Position numbers and translations under genes: made by a program
The notes under the pieces: model-generated
What the model was told of the DNA's origin: nothing
What the model saw: only the letters and a program-made list of their open reading frames with translations
The model's database searches: none
Part shown: piece after piece, positions 1 to 7,594 of the stretch
Position numbering within the stretch: position 1 is the stretch's first letter
Layout of the letters: each line of letters starts with the position of its first letter
From: Acholeplasmataceae bacterium UBA2284
GTDB taxonomy: Bacteria; Bacillota_I; Bacilli_A; Acholeplasmatales; Acholeplasmataceae
Assembly (NCBI GenBank): GCA_002345705.1
Contig: DDWO01000004.1
Span: 21,113-52,052 of the forward strand
Reading direction: 5' to 3'
Length of the DNA: 30,940 nt

Positions 1-198
1 ACCAATTTCTTTATTGAAGATAATTGTGTTGGTTGTGGTAAATGTGCTAAATACTGCCCAGTTAACGCAATTACAGGTTGGCAAAGAGACATACACAAGA
101 TTGATTTAGATCTTTGCATCCGCTGTGGAGCATGTAAAAAAGCATGTCCAGTTAATGCAATAACAAGCAAACCAATGCATGAGGAGGCATCTAGATGA
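1..198 (+). CDS. 3' end of NuoF/HydB-like hydrogenase subunit (partial)
   Basis: Only the last 65 codons are in view, in frame from base 1 to the TGA at 196-198. They encode a bacterial-type 2[4Fe-4S] ferredoxin module with two CxxCxxCxxxCP motifs (nucleotides 25-60 and 115-150). This is the usual C-terminal module of the flavin-bearing HydB/NuoF-like subunit of multimeric [FeFe]-hydrogenases. It overlaps the following hydA by ATGA (195-198), which implies translational coupling and a HydABC-type complex in which this subunit would oxidise NAD(P)H. The body of the protein (FMN, NADH and [4Fe-4S] domains) lies outside the window, so a stand-alone ferredoxin-domain protein is not excluded. Confidence 0.75.
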   Translation, partial: TNFFIEDNCVGCGKCAKYCPVNAITGWQRDIHKIDLDLCIRCGACKKACPVNAITSKPMHEEASR

Positions 199-1952
199 TT
201 AAAGATATCCATATTCAAATTAATGGTCAAAATATAACAGCAAAATCCAATCAAACTATTTTAAAATCAGCAGAGGAAAATGGAATCTATATTCCACGCC
301 TTTGTTACTTTGAAGGCATTCATGAAGAAGGTAACTGCAGAGTTTGTTCTGTGAAGATAAACGATCAGAAAAACTTAAAGCCTGCCTGTAAAACATTGGT
401 TGAAGAAGGCATGAAAATCGTTACCGATGATTTAGATGTTTACCAAACCGTAACCATGAATTTAGAGCTTTTATCCCATAAGCATCATTTTGAATGCTTT
501 AACTGTTCAAGAGAAGATAATTGCGAGTTTTTAGATTTACTTAGAAGATATTCAGTTGAAAATGAATTAACTCATCTTTATGGAGCACATGATGCACACC
601 GATACTTCTCAGATTCCTCAGGAGTATTAGAGCTTGATAGCAGTAAATGTATCTTATGCGGAAGATGTGTTTCAGCATGTGAAAAATATACTGGATTAGG
701 TATTTTAAATTATAACGAACGTGGATCAGAAACATATGTAGGACCAGCACTTTTTCATAATCTAGAGGATGCTGGATGTATCTATTGTGGCAAGTGTATT
801 CAAGCATGTCCAACTGGTGCACTCAGTGAAAAGGATGACATCAGACTTGTTGAAATGGCACTTCGTGATCCAAAGAAGAAAATTATTGTTCAAGTTGCAC
901 CTTCAATTCGTGCAACGCTAGGTGAAGAGTTCGGTTATCCAGTAGGAACCAATGTTGAAGGCCAAATGTTTGCTGCACTTCACGCACTTGGAATTCATGA
1001 GATTATGGATACCAATTTTACTGCGGATTTAACCATTTTAGAAGAAGGAACTGAGTTTATTAATCGACTTGAAAATAATGGTCCTTTTCCAATGTTTACC
1101 TCGTGTTCACCAGGTTGGGTGAATTTTTTAGAGCTATATCATCCAGAATATATACCAAATCTTTCTAGCTGTAAATCACCACAACAAATGGCTGGAGCTC
1201 TAATTAAGACCTATTATGCGAAGGAACTCAATATGGATCCAAAGGATATCGTATCCCTATCCATCATGCCATGTATAGCAAAAAAGGCAGAAGCAAAAAG
1301 AGAAGATATGGGTAGAGATGGATATAGAGACGTAGATATCGTATTGACAACAAGAGAGCTTGCAAGATTAATTAAGCGCAGAAAGGTGGATTTTAGAAAT
1401 CTAAAACCAATCAAGCCATATGGAACACTTGCATCCTATACTGGTGCTGGTAATATATTTGGCGCAACAGGTGGAGTGATGGAAGCAGCACTTAGAACTG
1501 TAACTGAGATACTTGAAGATCATGAAACTCCTATAGATTTTAAGGAAGTTCGTGGGAATCAAGATATTAAAGAAGCTACCTATATGATTAAAGGAACACC
1601 AATTCATATCGCAGTTGTCCATGGTGGTATCGCGATAAAAACATTTATGGAAGACATGATAAAAAACAACAAGAAATATCATTTTGTTGAAATCATGGGT
1701 TGCACAGGTGGTTGTATCAACGGTGGTGGTCAACCAATCGTTCCTGCCAAGATATATGAAAAGGTTGATATTCGCTCCATTAGAGCAAGCGTATTATATG
1801 ATATCGACTCTAAGTCTGATTTGAGAAAATCACATAACAATCCGTTTGTTAAAAAATTATATGAGGATTTCCTAGGTCATCCAAACTCACATAAATCTCA
1901 TGAATTGCTGCATACATCATATAAGAAAAGAGAAATCTACAACAACATTTAG
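195..1952 (+). CDS. hydA: [FeFe]-hydrogenase catalytic subunit HydA
   Basis: A 585-residue iron-only hydrogenase, cytosolic by lack of a signal peptide. Order of domains: N-terminal plant-type [2Fe-2S] domain (C37, C48, C51, C65); His-Cys3 [4Fe-4S] site (H97, C101, C104, C110); two [4Fe-4S] ferredoxin motifs (C152/155/158/162 and C195/198/201/205); then the H-cluster domain with L1 TSCSPGW (302-308), L2 MPCIAKKAE (358-366) and L3 E499-x-M-x-C503-x3-C507 followed by GGGQP. The domain set matches group A, HydA of trimeric, often electron-bifurcating enzymes. L1 has Ser305 where the familiar TSCCPGW has its second Cys; L2 and L3 are intact. It is coupled by ATGA to the NuoF-like gene, and GAGGAGG at 181-187 is the ribosome-binding site. 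The likely role is H2 production from NADH plus reduced ferredoxin. Confidence 0.95.
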   Translation: MIKDIHIQINGQNITAKSNQTILKSAEENGIYIPRLCYFEGIHEEGNCRVCSVKINDQKNLKPACKTLVEEGMKIVTDDLDVYQTVTMNLELLSHKHHFECFNCSREDNCEFLDLLRRYSVENELTHLYGAHDAHRYFSDSSGVLELDSSKCILCGRCVSACEKYTGLGILNYNERGSETYVGPALFHNLEDAGCIYCGKCIQACPTGALSEKDDIRLVEMALRDPKKKIIVQVAPSIRATLGEEFGYPVGTNVEGQMFAALHALGIHEIMDTNFTADLTILEEGTEFINRLENNGPFPMFTSCSPGWVNFLELYHPEYIPNLSSCKSPQQMAGALIKTYYAKELNMDPKDIVSLSIMPCIAKKAEAKREDMGRDGYRDVDIVLTTRELARLIKRRKVDFRNLKPIKPYGTLASYTGAGNIFGATGGVMEAALRTVTEILEDHETPIDFKEVRGNQDIKEATYMIKGTPIHIAVVHGGIAIKTFMEDMIKNNKKYHFVEIMGCTGGCINGGGQPIVPAKIYEKVDIRSIRASVLYDIDSKSDLRKSHNNPFVKKLYEDFLGHPNSHKSHELLHTSYKKREIYNNI

Positions 1953-1959
1953 GAGACTT

Positions 1960-2862
1960 ATGAAAAAAATATTACTCATCATTCTTTTATCTTTCATCCT
2001 ATTTGGATGCAAGAAGGATGATTCAATTACAATCATTGTTCCATATGGTAGTCCAAAGCTTGCTCAACTCTATCTAGAGAATTCTGATGATTATAAAGTT
2101 GATGTAGTCAATGGAGCAGATCCATTAGTTGCAGCATTTGGTTCATCATCACATGATGTTATTTTCGCACCAACCAATTTAGGTGCTAAAATGTATCAAT
2201 CCAAGGATTCATATCAATTACTTGCAACCATAGTTTGGGGCAATTACTACTTAGTTTCTAGTGAACAACAAGAATTTAATATATCTTCACTTGATGGAAA
2301 AAGTATTACTGTTTTTGGAAAGAATCAAACCTCAGACATTGTTTTGACATACCTTTTTCAAGAGTTAGATATAGATGTAGAAATAACCTATGTGGATTCA
2401 GTGAGCTCAGCAGCTCAGCTATTTCTTTCTTCTCAAGAAAGTATCGTTTTGTTAGCTGAACCAGTTTATTCTAATGTTATGAACCAGCTACCTCAAACAA
2501 AAACCATAGACATTCAAGAGCTTTATCAAAGTGTTACAGGTAAAGATTCATATCCCCAATCAGGAGTATTTATTAAAAGAAATTTGGAGCAATCCAAGAT
2601 TACAAAAATTCAAAATGATTTGATGGACTCTATTGAGAAAACGAATCAATATCCCTCGGATGCTGCACAACTTGCAGTAGAGCTTCAAATGGGATTGACT
2701 AGTGAAATTATCGCAAGTGCTATTTTAAATAGTAATTTGCGATATGTATCTGCTAAAAACTCAAAAGAGGATATAGTTTCTTATTTTGGGTTAATCCTAA
2801 GCATGAATCCAGCATTAATTGGTGGTCAGTTACCAAATGACTTATTTTACTATGGTGATTAG
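1960..2862 (+). CDS. ABC transporter substrate-binding lipoprotein (NitT/TauT/ThiY-like)
   Basis: A 300-residue secreted lipoprotein. Start at ATG 1960, 7 nt after the hydA stop, with AGGAG at 1951-1955; the open frame extends further back into hydA but has no ribosome-binding site there. A lysine-rich N-terminus and hydrophobic stretch end in a lipobox at L14-F15-G16-C17, so the mature protein would be anchored outside the membrane. The rest resembles periplasmic binding proteins of the NMT1/THI5, SsuA and TauA type: an early beta strand with a PYG turn and a GKSITVFG strand typical of the hinge region. The permease starts directly at its stop codon. The substrate is not deducible. Co-transcription with a hydrogenase suggests a cofactor or precursor, but that is inference. 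Confidence 0.8.
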   Translation: MKKILLIILLSFILFGCKKDDSITIIVPYGSPKLAQLYLENSDDYKVDVVNGADPLVAAFGSSSHDVIFAPTNLGAKMYQSKDSYQLLATIVWGNYYLVSSEQQEFNISSLDGKSITVFGKNQTSDIVLTYLFQELDIDVEITYVDSVSSAAQLFLSSQESIVLLAEPVYSNVMNQLPQTKTIDIQELYQSVTGKDSYPQSGVFIKRNLEQSKITKIQNDLMDSIEKTNQYPSDAAQLAVELQMGLTSEIIASAILNSNLRYVSAKNSKEDIVSYFGLILSMNPALIGGQLPNDLFYYGD

Positions 2863-3597
2863 ATGAAAAAGACGTTTTGGATATCCAGTTCAATATTTGT
2901 TTTATTTATTATTTGGGTTTTGACATATCAAGTCATCGATCATCCGTTGATTATGCCATCACCGCAAGCAGTTTTTTTGTCATTATTCAACATATTAACA
3001 AATTTGGATTCTTTAGGTATCATTTTAGCGTCAATTTTTAGATTGATTATTTCCATTGTCTTATCAACAGCATTAGGAATCATCCTAGGTATGCTATCTG
3101 GTCTTAACCAAAAAGTCTCATGGGTAATGAAGCCTTATGTCACTATTTTAAGAACAATTCCAGTTATATCGATTATTGTGATCCTACTCATTTTATTTGG
3201 TTACCGAATCACACCATTTGTGATTACCTTCTTAATGGTTTTTCCAATCGTGTTTCAAGCAGCAGAATCAGGCATAAAAGCAATCAATCGAGAATTAATT
3301 GATGTTTATCGATTAGAGGAACACCACTTTTTTATCTCACTAAAATATTTATATTTCCCAATGATTCAAAAATATCTAATCCTTTCCTTTCTCCAATCCT
3401 TTGGATTAGGTTTAAAGGTGTTAGTTATGGCAGAATACCTAGGACAAACTAGAAATTCCATCGGTAATTCACTATACCTAGCGAGAATGAACTTAGACTA
3501 TTCAGCAGTGTTTGCTTGGACAATTTTATTAATTTTAATCTCATTTGGAATAGAATATATAGTCCATTACTACCAGTTAAGGAAACTTGTTGATTAG
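2863..3597 (+). CDS. ABC transporter permease (SsuC/TauC/ThiX-type)
   Basis: A 244-residue polytopic membrane protein with about six hydrophobic segments. The N-terminal MPSP motif (MPSPQAVF) is typical of permeases of the nitrate/sulfonate/taurine and HMP-type importers. A BPD_transp_1 core follows, including FRLIISIVLSTALGIILG and a degenerate EAA loop near residues 144-165 where the usual EAA-x3-G is hardly recognisable. ATG 2863 follows the previous stop (TAG 2860-2862) with no gap, so translation is coupled. The ATPase that should complete the importer is not encoded downstream; it may lie upstream of the window or be shared. There is no clear terminator right after the gene; the first strong one is the hairpin at 3704-3744. 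Confidence 0.85.
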   Translation: MKKTFWISSSIFVLFIIWVLTYQVIDHPLIMPSPQAVFLSLFNILTNLDSLGIILASIFRLIISIVLSTALGIILGMLSGLNQKVSWVMKPYVTILRTIPVISIIVILLILFGYRITPFVITFLMVFPIVFQAAESGIKAINRELIDVYRLEEHHFFISLKYLYFPMIQKYLILSFLQSFGLGLKVLVMAEYLGQTRNSIGNSLYLARMNLDYSAVFAWTILLILISFGIEYIVHYYQLRKLVD

Positions 3598-3631
3598 TTC
3601 TTTTTTATTTCTTAAATCGTTAACAAATCAA

Positions 3632-3660
3632 TTGAAATTGAAATTGTTTTCATGTATAAT
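3632..3660 (+). promoter_or_regulatory. sigma-A promoter of the candidate small RNA
   Basis: -35 TTGAAA (3632-3637), 17-bp spacer, -10 TATAAT (3655-3660). The predicted transcription start is near 3667, just ahead of the first hairpin of the small RNA candidate and 35 bp after the permease gene. No reading frame follows before the terminator. Confidence 0.7.
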
Positions 3661-3666
3661 ACTATT

Positions 3667-3746
3667 GTTTCCCTTCCCTTTTGTGAAGGGCGACGCGTGA
3701 ATTGGTCCTAGTGTCTACATCCCCCCCAGACATTAGGACTTTTTAT
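3667..3746 (+). ncRNA. Candidate small RNA with two hairpins and a C7 loop
   Basis: A compact, apparently non-coding unit of about 80 nt between the hydrogenase/ABC operon and the esterase gene. Hairpin 1: CCCTTC (3671-3676) with GAAGGG (3685-3690), 8-nt loop. A short linker (3691-3703) follows. Hairpin 2: a 13-bp stem of 3704-3716 with 3728-3740, including G-U pairs, an 11-nt loop containing seven consecutive C (3721-3727), then TTTTT, i.e. an intrinsic terminator. It has its own consensus promoter, and the next gene has another TATAAT at 3782-3787, so it should be transcribed alone. C-rich loops are the classical seed of Gram-positive small RNAs that block G-rich ribosome-binding sites. It matches no family I can name. 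It could instead be just the 3' end of the upstream operon. Confidence 0.5.
3704..3744 (+). terminator. Intrinsic terminator (13-bp stem, C-rich loop)
   Basis: Stem 3704-3716/3728-3740 with loop 3717-3727 (ACAT plus seven C) followed by a T-rich run from 3740. It serves the small RNA candidate and also any read-through from the hydrogenase/ABC transporter operon. Confidence 0.8.
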
Positions 3747-3781
3747 TTTATTCAAGAATCTATCTCTTTTTTCATGTATGA

Positions 3782-3787
3782 TATAAT
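3782..3787 (+). promoter_or_regulatory. -10 element for the esterase gene at 3825
   Basis: TATAAT at 3782-3787, 38 bp before the start codon; no good -35 is visible. A CATGTATG stretch lies just upstream, resembling the CATGTATAAT elements seen elsewhere in the window. Confidence 0.45.
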
Positions 3788-3824
3788 TAGTGTATAAGGA
3801 TAATGATATGAATCGAGGAAAAAT

Positions 3825-4580
3825 ATGGCACTATTTGAATGTAATATTAAGTCAGATGTTCTAGAATTAAACGTAGCAGTGAATGTTATTATTCCACAAG
3901 ACGTAAAAAAAGGAGAAAAGCTGCAAGCAGTCTACCTCCTTCATGGATATATTGGAAATCATACAGATTGGTGTAGATATAGCTCTGTCGAACGCTATGC
4001 ATGGGAGCATAGATTTGCAATCATTATGCCTGGTGTGAATAATAGTTATTATTCGAATACCAAATTTGGACAGAAATATTTAGACTATGTTTCCATTGAA
4101 CTACCAGAAATCATGTCAAGAATGTTTCCGATATCTGAAAAAAGAGAAGATAATTTTGTTTGTGGTTTATCCATGGGAGGATATGGAGCACTTAGAGTCG
4201 CCCTACATAATCCAAAAAGGTTTTCTAAGGCAGCGAGTCTTTCAGGAGCTGTAGATATTGATTCTATTAAAAAGCTAGTAGAAGATACTCCAAGAAAGCA
4301 CTTTACAAACGCAACCTTTGGTGAAGCCTCAACAAAAAATACTGAAAATGATTTACTATATCTCATTCAAACACATCAAAAAAATAAGCAGGAGCTACCA
4401 AATATATATCTTGCTTGCGGTACAGAAGATTTTTTATATAAGGATAATCTAGCATTTAAGAAAGAATTGGATCATTTAAAGGTGCCTTACACCTATGAGG
4501 AATCTAAGGGAGATCATAACTGGGCATTTTGGGATGAATATTTACAAAAAGTATTATATTGGCTAGAAAAAAAGGTCTAA
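3825..4580 (+). CDS. Esterase, S-formylglutathione hydrolase/EstA-like (esterase D superfamily)
   Basis: A 251-residue alpha/beta hydrolase without a signal peptide. The nucleophile elbow G-L-S116-M-G-G-Y-G, acid D202 (GTEDF) and H231 (GDHNW) form a complete catalytic triad in the usual order, and YLLHGYIGN supplies the oxyanion-hole region. Length and motifs fit small carboxylesterases such as tributyrin esterase EstA and acetyl- or feruloyl-esterases of the esterase D family (PF00756), which cut short-chain esters. ATG 3825 has GAGGAA at 3815-3820; the in-frame sequence upstream offers no better start. The gene faces a second esterase D-like gene across a shared terminator, and both may remove acyl groups from imported sugars. 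The natural substrate is unknown. Confidence 0.85.
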   Translation: MALFECNIKSDVLELNVAVNVIIPQDVKKGEKLQAVYLLHGYIGNHTDWCRYSSVERYAWEHRFAIIMPGVNNSYYSNTKFGQKYLDYVSIELPEIMSRMFPISEKREDNFVCGLSMGGYGALRVALHNPKRFSKAASLSGAVDIDSIKKLVEDTPRKHFTNATFGEASTKNTENDLLYLIQTHQKNKQELPNIYLACGTEDFLYKDNLAFKKELDHLKVPYTYEESKGDHNWAFWDEYLQKVLYWLEKKV

Positions 4581-4597
4581 ACTTAGACCTTTTTGTT
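4567..4597. terminator. Shared bidirectional terminator holding both stop codons
   Basis: Palindrome of A-tract, GGTCTAA (4574-4580), AC, TTAGACC (4583-4589) and T-tract. It reads as an intrinsic terminator on both strands. The plus-strand stop TAA (4578-4580) and the minus-strand stop (4583-4585) both lie in the stem. Confidence 0.85.
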
Positions 4598-5365
4598 TAT
4601 CCAAAGAACAAAATCTTTAAATACTCTTCTCCATGCAAGCTCATTGTGTCTATCATCAGTTTCAATATAGAATATATCACTTACATTTTTACTTTCTAGC
4701 AATCTCTTCAAGTTTCTACTATTATTTAAATATATTTCATTAAAGCTAGGATTACTTTCATCTGAGCTTTCCTTTTTGCCAATCGATATAAAGTATCTTT
4801 GATCAGAATCAATATCAGCAGATTCTAAAAAATTTAAGAAATCAGGTTCATTAAACCATGATGCGAGTGAAAAAACTCCAATTACTGAGAATATATTAGG
4901 ATACTTTACTCCAATATAAGTGGAGATATAGGCCCCCATTGAGCTACCTGCTATCATTGTATGTTCATAATCTGCTAGAGTTCTATATGTTTGGTCGATA
5001 TAGGGCTTCACCTGATTGACAACGAAGTCAGCATAAACATCTCCTAATCCACCAGTATCAATAGCTGTGATTTTTTTAACCTCAGGAACACTTTTCCAAG
5101 GTGAATACTCAAACAGTCTTAGCTCTGAATTATCAATGCCAACAACAATCATTTGATCTAAATTTAAATCCTTCAAGGTTTCATCAATGCCCCAAGAATG
5201 ACCTGCATAAGATGTTTCATCCTCAAACAAATTTTGTCCATCATGCATGTAGAGTACAGGATATTTTTGATTTGAACTTTCATATCCTGTTGGTAGAAGA
5301 ACACGTATTATACGTGGTTGATTAGAAGTTAGTATAGGTAATTGAAGCAGTTGAATATTTTTCAT
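4583..5365 (-). CDS. Esterase family protein (enterochelin esterase/esterase D-like)
   Basis: A 260-residue alpha/beta hydrolase, no signal peptide. An N-terminal strand motif (VLLPTGYES) and VLYMHDGQNLF are hallmarks of PF00756 proteins of the Fes/YieL type. The nucleophile elbow is G140-S-S142-M-G144, the histidine is H240 (DDRHNELAW), and the acid probably lies in GKKESSDE (about 196-203). The DRHNE-AW ending is typical of the group that includes acetylxylan and feruloyl esterases and siderophore esterases. ATG 5365 has AGAGAGG seven bases upstream. It runs divergently from the aldo/keto reductase and convergently with the other esterase, sharing its terminator. The substrate is unknown; deacylation of a carbohydrate or peptide ester is the family-level expectation. 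Confidence 0.8.
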   Translation of the reverse strand: MKNIQLLQLPILTSNQPRIIRVLLPTGYESSNQKYPVLYMHDGQNLFEDETSYAGHSWGIDETLKDLNLDQMIVVGIDNSELRLFEYSPWKSVPEVKKITAIDTGGLGDVYADFVVNQVKPYIDQTYRTLADYEHTMIAGSSMGAYISTYIGVKYPNIFSVIGVFSLASWFNEPDFLNFLESADIDSDQRYFISIGKKESSDESNPSFNEIYLNNSRNLKRLLESKNVSDIFYIETDDRHNELAWRRVFKDFVLWINKKV

Positions 5366-5463
5366 AGAATAACCTCTCTTTTATCTCATTGTATCATGTT
5401 ATATATTTCTTTTCTATTGCCAATGAAATTATGGTAAAATTAGAATATACGTAGGAGGTACAT

Positions 5464-6396
5464 ATGAAACACGCGAACTACGCAAGCACAAATAAATTAA
5501 TTAATCGTTTAGGATTTGGAGCATGGCAGTTAGGTAATACTGACTTTTGGGGACATATGTCAATGGAAGATGGAGTAGAGTTAGTCAATTATGCAATCCA
5601 AAAAGGGATTCATTTTTTCGATACCGCACCTGGCTATGCAGCAGGTATGAGTGAAAGAATCATCGGAATGGCAACAGCAAATCAAAGAGATAAGGTTGTT
5701 ATTAATACCAAACTAGGACATACTGCGGATGGTGAAACAGATTTCTCAGTGTTCTCCCTCAAGGAACAAATTTATGACAGTATGGAAAGACTTCAAACAG
5801 ATTATATCGATTCAGTTATTCTTCATAATCCAAGCATGGATATATTAGAAGGAAAGACACTTCATTTTCAAGAATTAAAGAAATTGAAGGAAGAGGGTAT
5901 GATTAGAGCCTATGGTGTATCTATTGATACTTATGAAGAGCTAAAGGCTGTCATAGACAATCTTCAAATTGATGTCGTTGAAATTCTTTTCAACATCTTT
6001 TTCCAAGAGCCTGCAAGATTATTTAAAAAGGCAAAGGATAAAGGGATTTCATTAATCGCAAAGGTTCCACTAGACTCAGGATGGTTAACTGGAAAATATG
6101 ATGAATTCTCAGAATTTGAAGGCATCCGTTCAAGATGGGATGATGAAACTATTAGCAGAAGAGCTTCTCTAGTTAGAGAAGTTAAAAACATTACTGGAGC
6201 AAACGACTTAACAAAATATGCAATTGCATTCGTTTTGAGCTTTCCAGAAATTACTGCAGTTATTCCAGGAATCAAAACAAAAGAACAATTGGATGATCAT
6301 CTAGTCAATTCTACATTTGTTTTAGACAATACCATCAAAAAAGAATTAGTTGATCTTTACAAAAGACGGATTCAAAAAGATCCTCTATATTGGTAA
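5464..6396 (+). CDS. Aldo/keto reductase
   Basis: A 310-residue cytosolic oxidoreductase of the aldo-keto reductase superfamily. The catalytic tetrad is complete: D53 and Y58 (FFDTAPGYAAG), K83 (VINTKLG) and H121 (VILHNP). The C-terminal part has the strand and helix pattern for NAD(P)H, ending with VIPGIKTKEQLDDH, the usual cofactor-binding loop. The sequence resembles the YqkF/Tas-like group acting on small aldehydes, ketones or sugars. TAGGAGGT at 5452-5459 sets ATG 5464. It stands alone: divergent from the esterase gene and followed by an extended inverted repeat at 6407-6480. The substrate cannot be read from sequence. Confidence 0.92.
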   Translation: MKHANYASTNKLINRLGFGAWQLGNTDFWGHMSMEDGVELVNYAIQKGIHFFDTAPGYAAGMSERIIGMATANQRDKVVINTKLGHTADGETDFSVFSLKEQIYDSMERLQTDYIDSVILHNPSMDILEGKTLHFQELKKLKEEGMIRAYGVSIDTYEELKAVIDNLQIDVVEILFNIFFQEPARLFKKAKDKGISLIAKVPLDSGWLTGKYDEFSEFEGIRSRWDDETISRRASLVREVKNITGANDLTKYAIAFVLSFPEITAVIPGIKTKEQLDDHLVNSTFVLDNTIKKELVDLYKRRIQKDPLYW

Positions 6397-6406
6397 TTCA
6401 TAGCAC

Positions 6407-6480
6407 AATAAAGCCAATTCAAGCAATACTTGAGCATGTTTTTAAATGAACTCAAGTAATAATTGATAGGCTTTTTATTT
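6407..6480 (+). terminator. Long imperfect inverted repeat, probable terminator or leader structure
   Basis: Nested pairing: AAAGCC (6410-6415) with GGCTTT (6469-6474), AATT (6416-6419) with AATT (6461-6464), and ACTTGAG (6428-6434) with CTCAAGT (6451-6457), followed by TTTTTATTTTTG. It sits between the aldo/keto reductase and the XRE gene, 46 bp before the latter's start. The T-run suggests termination. A TATAAT (6490-6495) just after it may be the XRE promoter. Confidence 0.5.
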
Positions 6481-6525
6481 TTGAAAACATATAATGAAGC
6501 TATCAAACCAGAAAGGGTGAGCTAT

Positions 6526-7491
6526 ATGTTTGATATGAGAGAAATCGGAAGAAAGATTTCAAAATTGAGAAGAGACAAAAACATGACACAGCTTGAGCTA
6601 GCAGATCTATTAGGTATTAGCTATCAAGCAGTAAGTAATTGGGAGCGTGGAGATTCCATGCCAGATATTTCAAAGCTATCAGAGCTTTCAACAATTTTTG
6701 AAATAACTATTGATGAATTATTAGGTAATCAAAAAGAATCTAAAGCAGTCCAAGAAGTCATTGATACAAATAAGATTCATATTAGTGACCATGACAAGGA
6801 AACAATCGAATCAGTGATTCCAATGATGAAGCCTAAGCAAATCGATGAATCTATGAAGGATGAAAAAGATTTATCCTTTGAAATGCTACTTGCGCTCGCG
6901 CCATTTCTTGATGAAGAAAAAATAGATGAGATTGCACTTGAAGCATTCGATAGCGGAGCTAGTAAGCATCTACAAGAGCTTGCTCCATTTATGTCTGAGG
7001 AAGCTTTATCTAAATTAGTATTAAAGGCATTAGACTCGGATGAGGAAATGGATCGTTCTTGGTATATAGGACTTATCCCATTTCTAGATGAGGATGCAGT
7101 GGATTCACTCGGATCAAAAATGTATCAAAAATTTGGGTATTCCGAGTTAAGAGGACTTGCTCCTTTCATGTCTGAAGAAGCATTATCTAAGCTCGTTACC
7201 AATGCTTTAGAATCCAATCAAGAAATTGATCATCATTTAATTCATGAGCTACTACCATTTCTTGATGAAGACTTAATTAATCAGCTAGCATTACGCTTGT
7301 ATAATGAAAGTGGAGTTGAATCAATGGTTGAGTTTGCTCCATTCATGAGTGAAGAAACAGTTGAAAAAATAGTAGATGAAGAAGTATCTAAGGGAAACTA
7401 TCAAAAAATTATGAGCTTACTTCCCTTTACGGGACAAGGACTCTCAGAATCTATTTTAAAAAACGTAAGAAAATCATTTAAAAAGGATTGA
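6526..7491 (+). CDS. XRE-family regulator with PF(M/L)-type helical repeat domain
   Basis: A 321-residue protein. Residues 5-65 form a Cro/C1-type helix-turn-helix (GRKISKLRRDKNMTQLELA, then ISYQAVSNWERG). Residues 95-321 are about eight helical repeats, each centred on a PF motif: a degenerate first unit at P99, then P126, P154, P185, P213, P244, P272 and P300. Spacing alternates 28 and 31 residues, and the motif alternates PFLDE(E/D) with PFMSEE, so the true unit is a 59-residue double repeat. ATG 6526 has AAAGGGTGAG upstream; the frame also extends back to TTG 6463 without a ribosome-binding site. It is monocistronic between two hairpins. The repeat region probably forms a solenoid for partner or ligand binding. 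Its target is unknown, and autoregulation is likely but unproven. Confidence 0.8.
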   Translation: MFDMREIGRKISKLRRDKNMTQLELADLLGISYQAVSNWERGDSMPDISKLSELSTIFEITIDELLGNQKESKAVQEVIDTNKIHISDHDKETIESVIPMMKPKQIDESMKDEKDLSFEMLLALAPFLDEEKIDEIALEAFDSGASKHLQELAPFMSEEALSKLVLKALDSDEEMDRSWYIGLIPFLDEDAVDSLGSKMYQKFGYSELRGLAPFMSEEALSKLVTNALESNQEIDHHLIHELLPFLDEDLINQLALRLYNESGVESMVEFAPFMSEETVEKIVDEEVSKGNYQKIMSLLPFTGQGLSESILKNVRKSFKKD

Positions 7492-7496
7492 TATTT

Positions 7497-7527
7497 AGTG
7501 GTTGCGCATCTGCAACCACTTTTTTTA
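7497..7527 (+). terminator. Intrinsic terminator after the XRE gene
   Basis: AGTGGTTGC (7497-7505), 6-nt loop, GCAACCACT (7512-7520), then seven T. Confidence 0.92.
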
Positions 7528-7559
7528 TCATCATCAACTCTAAAAAAGCGACTTCATCA

Positions 7560-7565
7560 TATAAT
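7560..7565 (+). promoter_or_regulatory. -10 element for the DUF554 operon
   Basis: TATAAT at 7560-7565, 30 bp before the ATG. No convincing -35; a start near 7572 would leave a short leader with AGAGGTG. Confidence 0.4.
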
Positions 7566-7594
7566 AGTAATGTATATTCATTTAGAGGTGTCAG

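Noticed and set aside
1401..1733. 110-codon antisense frame inside hydA
   Set aside because: Cys/Thr/Phe-rich translation typical of a shadow frame; hydA is strongly coding here.
1900..1959. Upstream ATG extension of the substrate-binding lipoprotein
   Set aside because: It overlaps hydA, has no ribosome-binding site and would bury the lipoprotein signal; ATG 1960 with AGGAG is clearly better.
3667..3746. Riboswitch in front of the esterase gene
   Set aside because: The unit ends in its own terminator and the esterase has a separate -10 downstream; the linker does not match any aptamer I know.
6407..6480. Miniature transposable element (MITE)
   Set aside because: Inverted repeats are imperfect, short and followed by a T-run, with no target-site duplication seen; a terminator or leader structure explains it better.
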